The notes: generated by a model not told the origin, from the letters alone. Counted from the stretch's first letter, positions 33,896 through 43,614 are shown. The stretch is 64,000 nt of DNA from Micrococcus sp. EYE_212 (GCF_023147585.1 NZ_JAHXOZ010000006.1:62001-126000), one strand, 5' to 3'. Translations and numbers: made by a program.

Positions 33896-34368
33896 GGTCC
33901 GTCCTCGGCGAGCGGGGCGATGCTCCGGGTGGCCGCGTCCACCACGCGCAGGGCGGTGGCGAGCTCGGCGTCGTCGAAGCCCTCGAGCGCGGCGGCGATG
34001 CGGCGGGCCATCGGGCCGAACGCCGCCGAGCCGTCCGCCGAGGCCGCGGGCGTGGGCTCCACGATGACCCGGCGTCCGTCCGTGGCCGAGCGGGCCCGGC
34101 GGGCGTGCCCCGAGGCGACGAGACGGTCGATCACGGAGGTCGTGGCAGCACGGGTGAGGTGCAGTCCGTGCCCGAGGTCCGTGGGGGTGGTCGCGAGGCC
34201 GCGGCTCGTGCGGCGCATGAGGATCGAGAGGGCGCGCAGGTCCGTGCGGTGCAGGCCGAGGGCGCGGCTCGCCTGGTCGGCGGCCCGGTCGGCCACCTCG
34301 GAGAAGGCGCGCAGGCTCGCCAGGAGGGCGAGGGGCTGCTCAGGGCGGTCGGCCGCGGGGGTGGTCAC
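33892..34368 (-). CDS. MarR-family regulator next to MMPL exporter
   Basis: A 158-residue winged-helix protein: dimer helix, then recognition helix region L-G-H-G-L-H-L-T-R-A-A-T-T-S-V-I-D-R-L, and wing D-G-R-R-V-I-V-E-P. GTG 34368 is chosen since TAGGAT (minus strand, 34376-34381) precedes it by 7 bases; an upstream ATG at 34410 would overlap the promoter and palindromes. It diverges from the MMPL gene at 34434, and two overlapping palindromes lie between them. It probably represses that exporter. Confidence 0.82.
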   Translation of the reverse strand: MTTPAADRPEQPLALLASLRAFSEVADRAADQASRALGLHRTDLRALSILMRRTSRGLATTPTDLGHGLHLTRAATTSVIDRLVASGHARRARSATDGRRVIVEPTPAASADGSAAFGPMARRIAAALEGFDDAELATALRVVDAATRSIAPLAEDGP

Positions 34369-34390
34369 CCCCCGGATCCTACCGGCGGGG

Positions 34391-34411
34391 TCGAATCGTT
34401 CGATGATCAAA
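34391..34411. promoter_or_regulatory. Overlapping palindromes between MarR and MMPL genes
   Basis: TCGAA-TCG-TTCGA (34391-34403) and TTCGAT-G-ATCAAA (34399-34411) overlap by five bases and lie between the two divergent -10 elements (TAGGAT minus at 34376-34381, TAGGCT plus at 34421-34426). They cover the -35 area of the MMPL promoter. Confidence 0.5.
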
Positions 34412-34433
34412 CCATCTTGCTAGGCTGTCCCGC

Positions 34434-36791
34434 GTGAGCAGCCTCCCCGACCTCTCTCCCTACCGGACCCCCGCCGCAGCGGCCCCCGACGCTCCCGGCC
34501 CCGAGCCGTCGCGCGCCGCGGACGCCCCTGCCGCCGCCCCCGGCGCCCGTGACGAGCGGGCCGCCCGTCCGTCCCGGCTCCTGCGGATCGGCCTCGCGGT
34601 GGCGCTGGCGCTCGTGTGGTTCGCCGCGATGGGCCTCGGCGGCCCGACCTTCGGGAAGATCTCCGAGGTCTCCTCGAACGACCAGTCCACGTTCCTGCCC
34701 GCCACCGCCGAGTCGACGCTGGCCTCCGAGGCGGCCGCCGGCTTCCGGGACGGCTCGGCGGTCCCCGCGATCATCGTGGGGGAGGCCTCCACGTCAGATC
34801 CGGCCGTGGCCTTCCCCGCCCTCGCGGCGCTCGGGGAACGGCTCGGCGAGGTCGAGGGCGTCGAGCGCGTCGTCGGGCCGATCCCCAGCGAGGACGGCCA
34901 GGCCGTGCAGTTCCTCGCACTGATCGGCACGGGCCAGGAGGCGCCGCGGGAGGCCGCCGACGTCGTCGAGGACCTCGAGGCCGTGCTCGCGGACCCGGGC
35001 GGCGTACCCGCCGTGGCCGGCACGCCGGCCGCGGACGCGACCTTGCACGTGGGCGGCCCCGCGGGGCTCGCCTCCGAGCTCGGCGGTGCGTTCGCCGGGA
35101 TCGACGGGCTGCTGCTGCTCGTGGCCCTCGTCGTGGTGTTCGTGATCCTGGTGGCCGTCTACCGCTCCGTGGTCCTGCCGATCCTGGTGCTGCTCACCTC
35201 GATGGGTGCGCTGTGCGCCGCGATCCTCGCGGTGTACTGGATGGCGCGCGCGGACTGGATCCAGCTCAACGGGCAGTCCCAGGGCATCCTGTCCATCCTC
35301 GTCATCGGCGCGACGACGGACTACTGCCTGCTCCTCGTGGCCCGCCATCGGGAGGAGCTGCTGCGGAGGGACGGCATCGCGCCAGCCCTGATGGCCGCCG
35401 TGCGCGGCTCGTTCGGGGCGATCACCGCCTCGGCGGCCACCGTCGCCGCGGCGCTGCTCATCCTGCTGGTCTCCGACCTCAACTCGAACCGATCGCTCGG
35501 CCCGATCGCCGCGTCCGGCATCGTCTTCGCGTGGCTCGCGGCGCTGACCCTGCTCCCGGCCCTGCTGCAGCTCATGGGCCGCGCGGCGTTCTGGCCCACC
35601 GTCCCCTCTCCCGAGAGCGCCCGCCGCCGTCGGGAGAAGCGGGCCGCCCGCGGCCGCGGGTTCGTCCAGCCCGAGGACCGCGACGGCGCGCCGATCGCCG
35701 GCCTCGAGGAGGACCACGGCGTGTGGACCCGGGTGGCCGCGCTCGTCGCCCGGAACGCGCGCACCGTCTGGATCGCGACGGCGGCCGTCCTCCTCGCGCT
35801 CGCCGCCGGCGTCACGCAGCTGCAGGCCTCGGGCGTGGCCCAGACCGACGTGCTGCTCGGGCAGTCCGACGCGCGTGACGCGCAGGGCCTGCTCTCCCGC
35901 CACTTCGAGGCAGGCTCCGGCTCGCCCGCGGAGATCGTCGCGCCTGAGGCGCAGCGGGACCGCGTGCTGGAGATCGTGCGCGGGACCACGGGCGCCGCCT
36001 CGGCGGAGCTGGAGGCCGAGCAGTCCGCCGGACCCCCGGCGGGCACCCCTGCCGGTCCGCCCGCCGGTGCGGGACAGCCCGACGCCCCCGCGGAGCCGAA
36101 GGTCGTCGACGGCCGCGTCCTCGTCTCGGCGACGCTCGCGGACCCGGCCGACTCCCTCGAGGCCGAGCGCACCGTGGGCGCCCTGCGGGAGAGCCTGGCC
36201 GACGTCGAGGGCGAGGTGCTCGTGGGCGGGACGGCCGCGCAGGCCCTCGACGCCAACGAGACCGCCCAGCGGGACCTCCGCCTCGTCATCCCGCTCGTGC
36301 TGCTTGTGGTGCTGGTGATCCTGATGGCGCTGCTGCGATCCGTGGTGGCGCCCGTGCTGCTGGTGCTCGCCACGACGCTCAGCTTCGGCTCGGCGCTGGG
36401 CGTCTCCACCCTCGTGTTCCAGCACCTGATGGGCTTCGGCGACGCCGACCCCACGGTGCCGCTCTACGGGTTCGTGTTCCTCGTGGCGCTGGGGATCGAC
36501 TACACGATCTTCCTCATGACCCGCGCCCGCGAGGAGACGCCGCGCGTCGGCACCCGGGCGGGCGTGCTGCGCGCGCTCACCGTGACGGGAGGCGTGATCA
36601 CCTCGGCCGGCGTCGTCCTGGCGGCCACGTTCGCCGCGCTCGCGGTGATCCCGCTGATGTTCATGGTGCAGTTGGCATTCATCGTCGCGTTCGGCGTGCT
36701 GCTCGATACGCTGATCGTGCGCTCCCTGCTGATCCCGGCGCTCGTGCGGGACATCGGCCCGAAGGTGTGGTGGCCGGCGAAGGTCGACTGA
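34434..36791 (+). CDS. MMPL-family exporter with acquired 3' end
   Basis: A 785-residue MMPL protein with a 45-residue Pro/Ala-rich cytoplasmic leader, two exterior domains and two helix bundles; proton-path Asp residues are in G-A-T-T-D-Y-C-L-L and L-G-I-D-Y-T-I-F-L. A Pro/Gly-rich insert (A-G-P-P-A-G-T-P-A-G-P-P-A-G) sits in the second exterior loop. GTG 34434 is 7 bases after TAGGCT: leaderless. From about codon 717 the sequence is repeated 1435 bp downstream (38017-38226), separated by a foreign cassette, so the final 70 codons appear to have been supplied by the insertion. Length is normal, so the exporter probably still works. Confidence 0.88.
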   Translation: MSSLPDLSPYRTPAAAAPDAPGPEPSRAADAPAAAPGARDERAARPSRLLRIGLAVALALVWFAAMGLGGPTFGKISEVSSNDQSTFLPATAESTLASEAAAGFRDGSAVPAIIVGEASTSDPAVAFPALAALGERLGEVEGVERVVGPIPSEDGQAVQFLALIGTGQEAPREAADVVEDLEAVLADPGGVPAVAGTPAADATLHVGGPAGLASELGGAFAGIDGLLLLVALVVVFVILVAVYRSVVLPILVLLTSMGALCAAILAVYWMARADWIQLNGQSQGILSILVIGATTDYCLLLVARHREELLRRDGIAPALMAAVRGSFGAITASAATVAAALLILLVSDLNSNRSLGPIAASGIVFAWLAALTLLPALLQLMGRAAFWPTVPSPESARRRREKRAARGRGFVQPEDRDGAPIAGLEEDHGVWTRVAALVARNARTVWIATAAVLLALAAGVTQLQASGVAQTDVLLGQSDARDAQGLLSRHFEAGSGSPAEIVAPEAQRDRVLEIVRGTTGAASAELEAEQSAGPPAGTPAGPPAGAGQPDAPAEPKVVDGRVLVSATLADPADSLEAERTVGALRESLADVEGEVLVGGTAAQALDANETAQRDLRLVIPLVLLVVLVILMALLRSVVAPVLLVLATTLSFGSALGVSTLVFQHLMGFGDADPTVPLYGFVFLVALGIDYTIFLMTRAREETPRVGTRAGVLRALTVTGGVITSAGVVLAATFAALAVIPLMFMVQLAFIVAFGVLLDTLIVRSLLIPALVRDIGPKVWWPAKVD
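36582..36791 (+). repeat. Direct repeat copy A (MMPL 3' end)
   Basis: 210 bp matching 38017-38226 at a constant offset of 1435 bp without indels. The central 107 bp (36630-36736) are identical to 38065-38171; the flanks match at only about 77-82%. This copy completes the exporter. Confidence 0.95.
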
Positions 36792-36822
36792 GGGCGGTCC
36801 TCCGCTTCGGCACATGGTGCAT

Positions 36823-36862
36823 AGCCTGCGGCCCCGACGACGTGTCGTCGGGGCCGCAGGCT
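36823..36862. terminator. Terminator after the MMPL gene and cassette operon
   Basis: A 19-bp perfect inverted repeat (36823-36841/36844-36862) between the exporter stop and the convergent membrane-protein gene; it can serve both strands. Confidence 0.8.
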
Positions 36863-36888
36863 GTGGGTTCGTGGTTGCACGCCGCACC

Positions 36889-37254
36889 TCAGGTGTGCGC
36901 GTGGCTTTCACCCGGGGATGCCGTCGTCACATCGAGGCTGCGGGCCCCGACGTCCTCCAACGCCCACCACGTGAAGGTGCCCGATGCCACCGCGAAGGCG
37001 ATCAGGATGATCGGGTACGGGCTCCAATCGACGCGCGGGAGCACCATCAAGCCGACAGCGATGGCCAGGAGCAGGGCTGCCATGCGTGGCGTGGACAGGC
37101 GAGGGCGATCGCGATCCCGCCAGTCCAGGGTGAGGAACGCGACAACGCACAGGGCAGGCAGGATCACCCAGATCCCATGGGCGGTTCCAAGGGCCCCGGC
37201 GGAGGCCAGAGTTGCTCCAAGGAACACGGCGGTGAGAATTCGCCAAACTTCCAT
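36889..37254 (-). CDS. Small four-helix membrane protein, possible immunity protein
   Basis: About 121 residues (from M-E-V-W-R-I-L) with four hydrophobic helices, in two pairs separated by a charged stretch D-W-R-D-R-D-R-P-R, and a short hydrophilic tail ending G-E-S-H-A-H-T. No family is recognised. It directly follows the secreted precursor gene on the same strand (about 50 bp), the usual place for a self-protection protein. ATG 37254 has AGGAG close by but with short spacing; ATG 37287 and TTG 37290 are in-frame alternatives. Codon use is less GC-biased than in neighbouring genes. Confidence 0.6.
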   Translation of the reverse strand: MEVWRILTAVFLGATLASAGALGTAHGIWVILPALCVVAFLTLDWRDRDRPRLSTPRMAALLLAIAVGLMVLPRVDWSPYPIILIAFAVASGTFTWWALEDVGARSLDVTTASPGESHAHT

Positions 37255-37302
37255 GATCTCCTCATTCCTGAGAACGGGAGGGGTCATCAACCTCGCCGGA
37301 GG

Positions 37303-37917
37303 TCAGCACCCCTGATTTACGTCGATGATGAACCCCCCGATTCCGAACGTGAGGGCGCAGCCGACGGCCGCCGGCGGAACAGAAACGAGCGGTGTGCACA
37401 TGAGCGCGTTTGCGCCGATCCATGCCAGTGCAGCTGCCCATGCGGAGGGGCACGCGGGAAGATCCTGGGTGGTGGGTTCCTTGGAGGCCGTCAGGTCTTC
37501 CGGGTCGAGATGGCTTATCCAGACTGGGGCGCCATGTGTACCTTCGATGATCTCAATGTCTCCGCGAGAGACCATCTCGACAAGCCCCTGCAGGACAAGG
37601 GGGTCCTGCACGGTTGCTGCAAACGCCAGTCGATCCATGTCGGTGGAGCCAAGAGTCGACTCATGGGGCAGGCGGAATGTGTCCCCGAGCTGTTCCAGAA
37701 TTGCGACCCGTCGGGCGAAGCCTGCCGGGTCCTCCATCTCAGCTTGACGAACGAGCCGCATAGCGTCGTCGACCTTGTCAGTCGAGGGTTGTCCTTGGGG
37801 GTGGGTCACCTGGTCATCTCGGAACTGCGCCGAGGCCAAGCTCGGTGCGGCGAGGGTCGTGGTCACCACGGCCAGGCCGGTGAGCGTCGATACGAAAGTG
37901 GTCTTCCAGGTCGACAT
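37303..37917 (-). CDS. Secreted four-cysteine hydrophobic-tail precursor, candidate peptide toxin
   Basis: 204 residues, no recognised family. Residues 1-30 are a Sec signal peptide ending A-S-A before Q-F. Residues 31-150 are a hydrophilic, mainly helical pro-region (D-D-A-M-R-L-V-R-Q-A, L-V-L-Q-G-L-V-E-M-V-S-R-G-D). Residues 154-204 are hydrophobic and rich in Ala, Gly and Trp with cysteines at 156, 174, 187 and the very last position 204. This order (signal, pro-region, Cys-bearing membrane-active tail) is that of SdpC-like and halocin C8-like toxins, but without sequence match I can defend. AAGGAGA precedes ATG 37917, and a strong promoter lies upstream. Lower GC than neighbours suggests transfer. 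Confidence 0.65.
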   Translation of the reverse strand: MSTWKTTFVSTLTGLAVVTTTLAAPSLASAQFRDDQVTHPQGQPSTDKVDDAMRLVRQAEMEDPAGFARRVAILEQLGDTFRLPHESTLGSTDMDRLAFAATVQDPLVLQGLVEMVSRGDIEIIEGTHGAPVWISHLDPEDLTASKEPTTQDLPACPSAWAAALAWIGANALMCTPLVSVPPAAVGCALTFGIGGFIIDVNQGC

Positions 37918-37970
37918 GGGGTCTCCTTACTGGGGGCAGGTAGCGTGGCCGCCTGCCCCTTGAATAAGTG

Positions 37971-38008
37971 ACACAGAACACTATTGTTCCCTGTGTGGTG
38001 GATGTCAA
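37971..38008 (-). promoter_or_regulatory. Promoter with large palindrome for the precursor gene
   Basis: On the minus strand TTGACA (38003-38008), 17 bp, AATAGT (37980-37985), the most consensus-like -35 in the window. An inverted repeat, ACACAGAACA (37971-37980) against TGTTCCCTGTGT (37985-37996) on the plus strand, covers the -10 and would act as an operator. The GAAC/GTTC half-sites are 6 apart, so it is not a canonical actinobacterial LexA box (4 apart). Confidence 0.6.
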
Positions 38009-38016
38009 GAGGAGAC

Positions 38017-38226
38017 GTGACGGGCGGTGTGGCCACCTCCACCGTCGTAGCGCTGGCGGCCACCTTCGCCGCGCTCGCGGTGATCCCGCTGATGTTCATG
38101 GTGCAGTTGGCATTCATCGTCGCGTTCGGCGTGCTGCTCGATACGCTGATCGTGCGCTCCCTGCTGATCCCCGCGCTCGTCCGGGACATCGGCCCGCGTG
38201 TCTGGTGGCCGGCGCGGGCCGCCTGA
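38017..38226 (+). pseudogene. Stranded 3' fragment of the MMPL gene (direct repeat copy B)
   Basis: A 69-codon remnant beginning T-G-G-V-A-T-S and ending at a stop in register with copy A. No start or ribosome binding site belongs to it; upstream bases are the cassette promoter on the other strand. It is followed by a terminator (38243-38272), likely the exporter's original one, so this is probably the displaced native 3' end. Confidence 0.8.
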
Positions 38227-38242
38227 GCCCGGACGGCGACAG

Positions 38243-38272
38243 AGGGCCCGACCGGCGGTGCGGTCGGGCCCT
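38243..38272. terminator. Intrinsic terminator after the MMPL fragment / dps
   Basis: A 12-bp perfect stem (38243-38254/38261-38272) with a 6-base loop, between the fragment and the convergent dps gene. Confidence 0.8.
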
Positions 38273-38303
38273 CCGGGCACGGGGGCGCGTCAGGGGCGCG
38301 CGG

Positions 38304-38963
38304 TCACTTCTTCTTGGACTTCTTCGCGTTCGAGGCCGTGGCCTTCTTGGCACCCGACTTCTTCGTGCGCGCGCCCTGCGGGGCGGGCGCGGCCTGGTCG
38401 TCCTTCACCCGGCCCGCGGCGGCGGCCTCCGTGGCCGCACCCGCGCTGCTCAGGCGGCCGTCGTCCGTGGTCAGGAAGGAGCGCATGAACCACTGGAACA
38501 GCTCGAGCTGGGCCACCTGGTCGATGAGGATGTCCTGCGTGACCGGGTCGAGGTCCTCGGTGGCGTCGATCGCGGCGCGGTGGTCCGTCACGACGCCGTC
38601 GTACACCAGGTCGAGCGCGGCCAGGTGCTCGAGGGTGCTCGCGCGGCCCAGCGAGTAGTCGTCCCACGTGCGGTCCGCCACGAGGACGCCGGGGGTGCCG
38701 GCGGGGGAGACGCCCAGGGTCGCGATGCGCTCGGCGACGACGTCCACCATGGCGCGGACCTTCTCGATCTGCGGGTCGAGCATCTCGTGGACGCCGATGA
38801 AGCCCGGGCCCACCACGTTCCAGTGCGCGTGCTTCAGGGTGAGCTGGAGGTCGTTGAGGGCGTGCAGCCGGCCCTGCAGGACCTCGGCCACGCGGTGGCC
38901 GTCCTCCACGCGCAGGCCGGGAACGGTGTAGGCGGCGTCGTCGTTCTTCTTGGCGTTGGCCAC
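38304..38963 (-). CDS. dps: Dps-family ferritin-like DNA-binding protein
   Basis: A 219-residue Dps. The four-helix ferritin fold carries the inter-subunit iron site: H-A-H-W-N-V in helix A region and H-E-M-L-D-P-Q-I-E-K in helix B. The C-terminus is an unusually long Lys/Ala-rich tail (K-K-S-G-A-K-K-A-T-A-S-N-A-K-K), suited to DNA binding. It stores iron and protects DNA from peroxide. GTG 38963 follows AGGAG with 7-base spacing; a longer in-frame reading exists upstream but has no such signal and overlaps the dnaK promoter. Confidence 0.93.
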   Translation of the reverse strand: MANAKKNDDAAYTVPGLRVEDGHRVAEVLQGRLHALNDLQLTLKHAHWNVVGPGFIGVHEMLDPQIEKVRAMVDVVAERIATLGVSPAGTPGVLVADRTWDDYSLGRASTLEHLAALDLVYDGVVTDHRAAIDATEDLDPVTQDILIDQVAQLELFQWFMRSFLTTDDGRLSSAGAATEAAAAGRVKDDQAAPAPQGARTKKSGAKKATASNAKKSKKK

Positions 38964-39124
38964 GATGGTGCTCCTTCGTCTCGATCGGGCGGCGCCGGAG
39001 GGCGCCGCATCGTCGCCTGAATCAACCACTCCGCGCGGGGGCGGCGCCAGCCCTGATCGCCCGCGGCAGGGCGAGGAGCCCCGTCCGACCTCCCCGGGAA
39101 TGAATCCTTCGTGGAGCGCGTTGA

Positions 39125-41146
<2,022 letters not shown>

Positions 41147-41217
41147 CGCACCCGCGCCGTCGTCGGCGCCGGCGAGCCCTGCGGCCCGCCGGCCCGACGG
41201 GGCCCGCGACAGCACCG

Positions 41218-41258
41218 GTGGGCCGGTCACGGCGATCGCACGTCCGTGACCGGCCCAC
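41218..41258 (+). terminator. Hairpin between dnaK and grpE
   Basis: A 15-bp perfect stem (41218-41232/41244-41258) 72 bp after dnaK. Since grpE, dnaJ and hspR follow with no clear promoter, it may be a partial terminator or an mRNA processing/stability element that keeps dnaK mRNA in excess. Confidence 0.6.
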
Positions 41259-41318
41259 CGGCCTCTCACCCCAGACTTCCGGCGCGCACGGCGCGCCGAC
41301 GCAGCGAAAGGACCCACC

Positions 41319-41993
41319 ATGAGCGAGAACACCGCCGACCGCCCGGACGACGACCGGACCCCGGGCGAGCAGGGCTTCGAGGAGCAGGCCTTCACGTTCC
41401 AGGATCGACGCCGGATCGACCCGGAGACCGGCCGCCCGCGCGGCGAGGCCGCCCCCGACGCCGAGCCGCAGGACGCGCCGGCCCAGGACGAGGGCGACGC
41501 CTTGGCCCAGGCCGCGCGCATCCTCGACGATGCCGGAGCCGAGGCCGGCGCGGCGCCGTCCGGGTCCTCCCGCGAGGCCGAGCTGGAGACGGACCTGCGC
41601 CGCCTGCAGGCCGAGTACGTGAACTACAAGCGCCGCGTGGACCGCGACCGCGACCTCGCGAAGGACCAGGGCGTCCTGAAGGCCGTTCTGGCGCTGATCC
41701 CCGTGCTGGACGACCTCGACGCGGCGCGGTCCGCCGGCGACCTGGCCGAGGGCCCCTTCGCCAAGATCGCCGAGAAGCTCGACTCCGCTCTCGCGGGCCT
41801 CGGCGTGCAGCGCCACGACCAGGAGGAGCTGGCGGGCGTCGAGTTCGACCCCGCGCTCCACGAGGCCGTCATGCGCCAGCCGCACCCCGAGATCCCCGCC
41901 GACCACGTGGTGCAGGTGTTCCGCAACGGCTACGTCCGGGACGGCCGCGTGCTGCGCGCCGCCCAGGTGATGGTGTCCGCCGGGGACGAGTGA
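41319..41993 (+). CDS. grpE: Nucleotide exchange factor GrpE
   Basis: A 224-residue GrpE. A disordered acidic N-terminus (about 80 residues) precedes a long coiled coil (E-A-E-L-E-T-D-L-R-R-L-Q-A-E-Y-V-N-Y-K-R-R) and the beta-wing with F-D-P-A-L-H-E-A-V and V-F-R-N-G-Y-V-R-D-G-R-V-L-R-A-A-Q-V. It releases ADP from DnaK. AAAGGA precedes ATG 41319. Confidence 0.97.
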   Translation: MSENTADRPDDDRTPGEQGFEEQAFTFQDRRRIDPETGRPRGEAAPDAEPQDAPAQDEGDALAQAARILDDAGAEAGAAPSGSSREAELETDLRRLQAEYVNYKRRVDRDRDLAKDQGVLKAVLALIPVLDDLDAARSAGDLAEGPFAKIAEKLDSALAGLGVQRHDQEELAGVEFDPALHEAVMRQPHPEIPADHVVQVFRNGYVRDGRVLRAAQVMVSAGDE

Positions 41994-42046
41994 GCCACGG
42001 CTGAACCGCACCGATCACCGCACCACGACGAACGAAGGGAGGCGCC

Positions 42047-43027
42047 ATGGCCTCGCAGGATTGGATGGACAAGGACTTCTACGCGTCCCTCGGGGTGTCC
42101 AAGGACGCCTCCGAGGCCGACGTCAAGAAGGCCTACCGCAAGCTGGCCCGCACGCATCACCCGGACCAGAACCCCGGCGATGAGGCCGCGGAGAAGAAGT
42201 TCAAGGAGATCTCCGAGGCCTACGCGGTGCTCAGCGACCCCAAGGAGCGCCAGGAGTACGACGCCGTCCGCGCGATGGGCGGCGGCGCCCGCTTCACCGC
42301 CCCCGGCGGCGGGGCCGGCGGGGGCTTCGAGGACGTCTTCGGCGGGATGTTCGGCGGCGGCGCCGGACCCCGCGGCGCTCAGGCGGGCCCGGACCTGAAC
42401 GACCTCTTCGGAGACATGTTCGGCGGGTTCGGCGGCCAGCCGGGCTTCGGGCCGGCCGGCGGCGGCTTCGGCCAGCAGCGGCCCGCCAAGGGTGCGGACC
42501 GCACCGCCACCACCACCATCTCCTTCCGGGGCTCGATCGAGGGCACGACGGTCTCCCTGCGGGCGGCCGACGGGGAGGTCGTGGACGTCAAGGTGCCCAA
42601 GGGCATCCGGGACGGCCAGAAGGTCCGTGCCCGCGGCAAGGGCTCGCCGGGCGCGGCGGGCCGCGGCGACCTGATCGTCACCGTGAAGGTGCGCGAGCAC
42701 GAGTTCTTCCACCGCGACGGCGACACCCTCCGCATCACCGTGCCCGTCACCTTCCCCGAGGCCGCGCTCGGCGCGACCATCGAGGTGCCCACCCTCGAGA
42801 GGACCGTGAAGGTCAAGGTCCCGGCGGGCTCCGCCTCGGGCAGGACCCTGCGCCTCAAGGGCCGCGGCGTCGAGACCTCGAAGGGCGCCGGGGACCTCCT
42901 GGTCGAGCTGCAGGTGGCCGTGCCCACCGAGCTCACCGACGAGGCGCGCGCCGCCGTCGAGGCCCTCGCTGCCGCCACCGCCGGCGACGATCCGAGGCGG
43001 GAGCTGGCCCGGAGGGCCGACTGGTGA
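42047..43027 (+). CDS. dnaJ: J-domain co-chaperone, type II (no zinc finger)
   Basis: A 326-residue DnaJ/CbpA-type protein. The J-domain (residues 8-75) has the H-P-D tripeptide needed to trigger DnaK ATPase; a Gly/Phe-rich region (80-145) follows, then two C-terminal substrate domains ending with [12 protein letters not shown]. There is no cysteine at all, so the CxxCxGxG zinc finger of classical DnaJ is missing, unusual for the DnaJ encoded in the dnaK operon of many actinobacteria. GGGAGG precedes ATG 42047. The stop overlaps hspR (GTGA). Confidence 0.95.
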   Translation: MASQDWMDKDFYASLGVSKDASEADVKKAYRKLARTHHPDQNPGDEAAEKKFKEISEAYAVLSDPKERQEYDAVRAMGGGARFTAPGGGAGGGFEDVFGGMFGGGAGPRGAQAGPDLNDLFGDMFGGFGGQPGFGPAGGGFGQQRPAKGADRTATTTISFRGSIEGTTVSLRAADGEVVDVKVPKGIRDGQKVRARGKGSPGAAGRGDLIVTVKVREHEFFHRDGDTLRITVPVTFPEAALGATIEVPTLERTVKVKVPAGSASGRTLRLKGRGVETSKGAGDLLVELQVAVPTELTDEARAAVEALAAATAGDDPRRELARRADW

Positions 43028-43614
43028 GCGCCGGGCCCCGGCGCTCCGAGGCTGCCGACCGGGCCGCCCGCGGCGCGCGGGAGCGCGGCGGCGAGTGGAC
43101 CGCGCCCGTGTTCGTCATCTCCACCGCCGCGGCGATGACGGACATGCACCCGCAGACCCTGCGCCAGTACGACCGCCTCGGCCTCGTGGTGCCCCAGCGC
43201 CAGGGCGGGCGGCAGCGCCGCTACTCCCGCGCCGACGTCGAGCGCCTCCAGACCATCCAGGCGCTGAGCCGCGAGGGCGTCTCCCTCGAGGGGATCCGCC
43301 GGATCGTCGCCCTGCAGCGCGAGGTGGAGCAGCTGCAGGACACCGTGGTGGAGCTCGCCTCCCAGGTGGACCGACTGCACCAGGTCTCGCGGCTGGCCCG
43401 CGTGTTCACGGTGGGTGCCGCCGGTGACGTCTCGGCGCGCTACGCCGACCGCCGCTCGGGCGCCGGCCGCCCGGACGGCGTCGCCCCCGCGTCCGGAGCC
43501 GCGGAGCCGGGCACCCCGTCCGGCGCCGCGCGGCGCGGTGCGGCCGTGCGCGCCCTGCCCGCGGGCACCGCCCGTTCCCGCCGGATCCTCGCGTGGAACC
43601 CGCCGCAGTGCTGA
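43024..43614 (+). CDS. hspR: HspR, MerR-family heat-shock repressor
   Basis: A 196-residue MerR-type regulator. The DNA-binding part (about 30-100) has [27 protein letters not shown], the HspR signature, then a coiled coil L-Q-R-E-V-E-Q-L-Q. The 60-residue C-terminal tail is Ala/Gly/Arg-rich and longer than usual. It binds HAIR sites upstream of dnaK and clpB, found at both places in this window. Starts by GTGA overlap with dnaJ. Confidence 0.95.
   Translation: MSAGPRRSEAADRAARGARERGGEWTAPVFVISTAAAMTDMHPQTLRQYDRLGLVVPQRQGGRQRRYSRADVERLQTIQALSREGVSLEGIRRIVALQREVEQLQDTVVELASQVDRLHQVSRLARVFTVGAAGDVSARYADRRSGAGRPDGVAPASGAAEPGTPSGAARRGAAVRALPAGTARSRRILAWNPPQC

Larger units (their letters stand above)
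36581..38016. mobile_element. Putative acquired cassette inserted in an MMPL gene
   Basis: Between the two copies of the MMPL 3' end lie about 1.2 kb with lower G+C (roughly 60-65% by counting several lines, near 50-58% in the promoter at 37961-38010). They hold two genes, both opposite to the exporter. No integrase, transposase, tRNA target or terminal inverted repeat is visible, so uptake by homologous recombination (for example by transformation) is more likely than by a transposon. Boundaries are set by where the copies stop matching; they are approximate. Confidence 0.6.

Noticed and set aside
36814-37971. A 385-codon plus-strand frame through the cassette
   Set aside because: It starts in the terminator hairpin, has no domain and opposes two genes with signal peptide, helices, ribosome binding site and promoter.
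37975-37990. LexA (SOS) box at the cassette promoter
   Set aside because: GAAC and GTTC are 6 bases apart; the actinobacterial box needs 4. Kept only as an unidentified palindrome.
37984-38226. An 80-codon gene starting at ATG 37984
   Set aside because: The first codons are the cassette promoter in reverse; the rest is the duplicated MMPL 3' end. Called a fragment instead.
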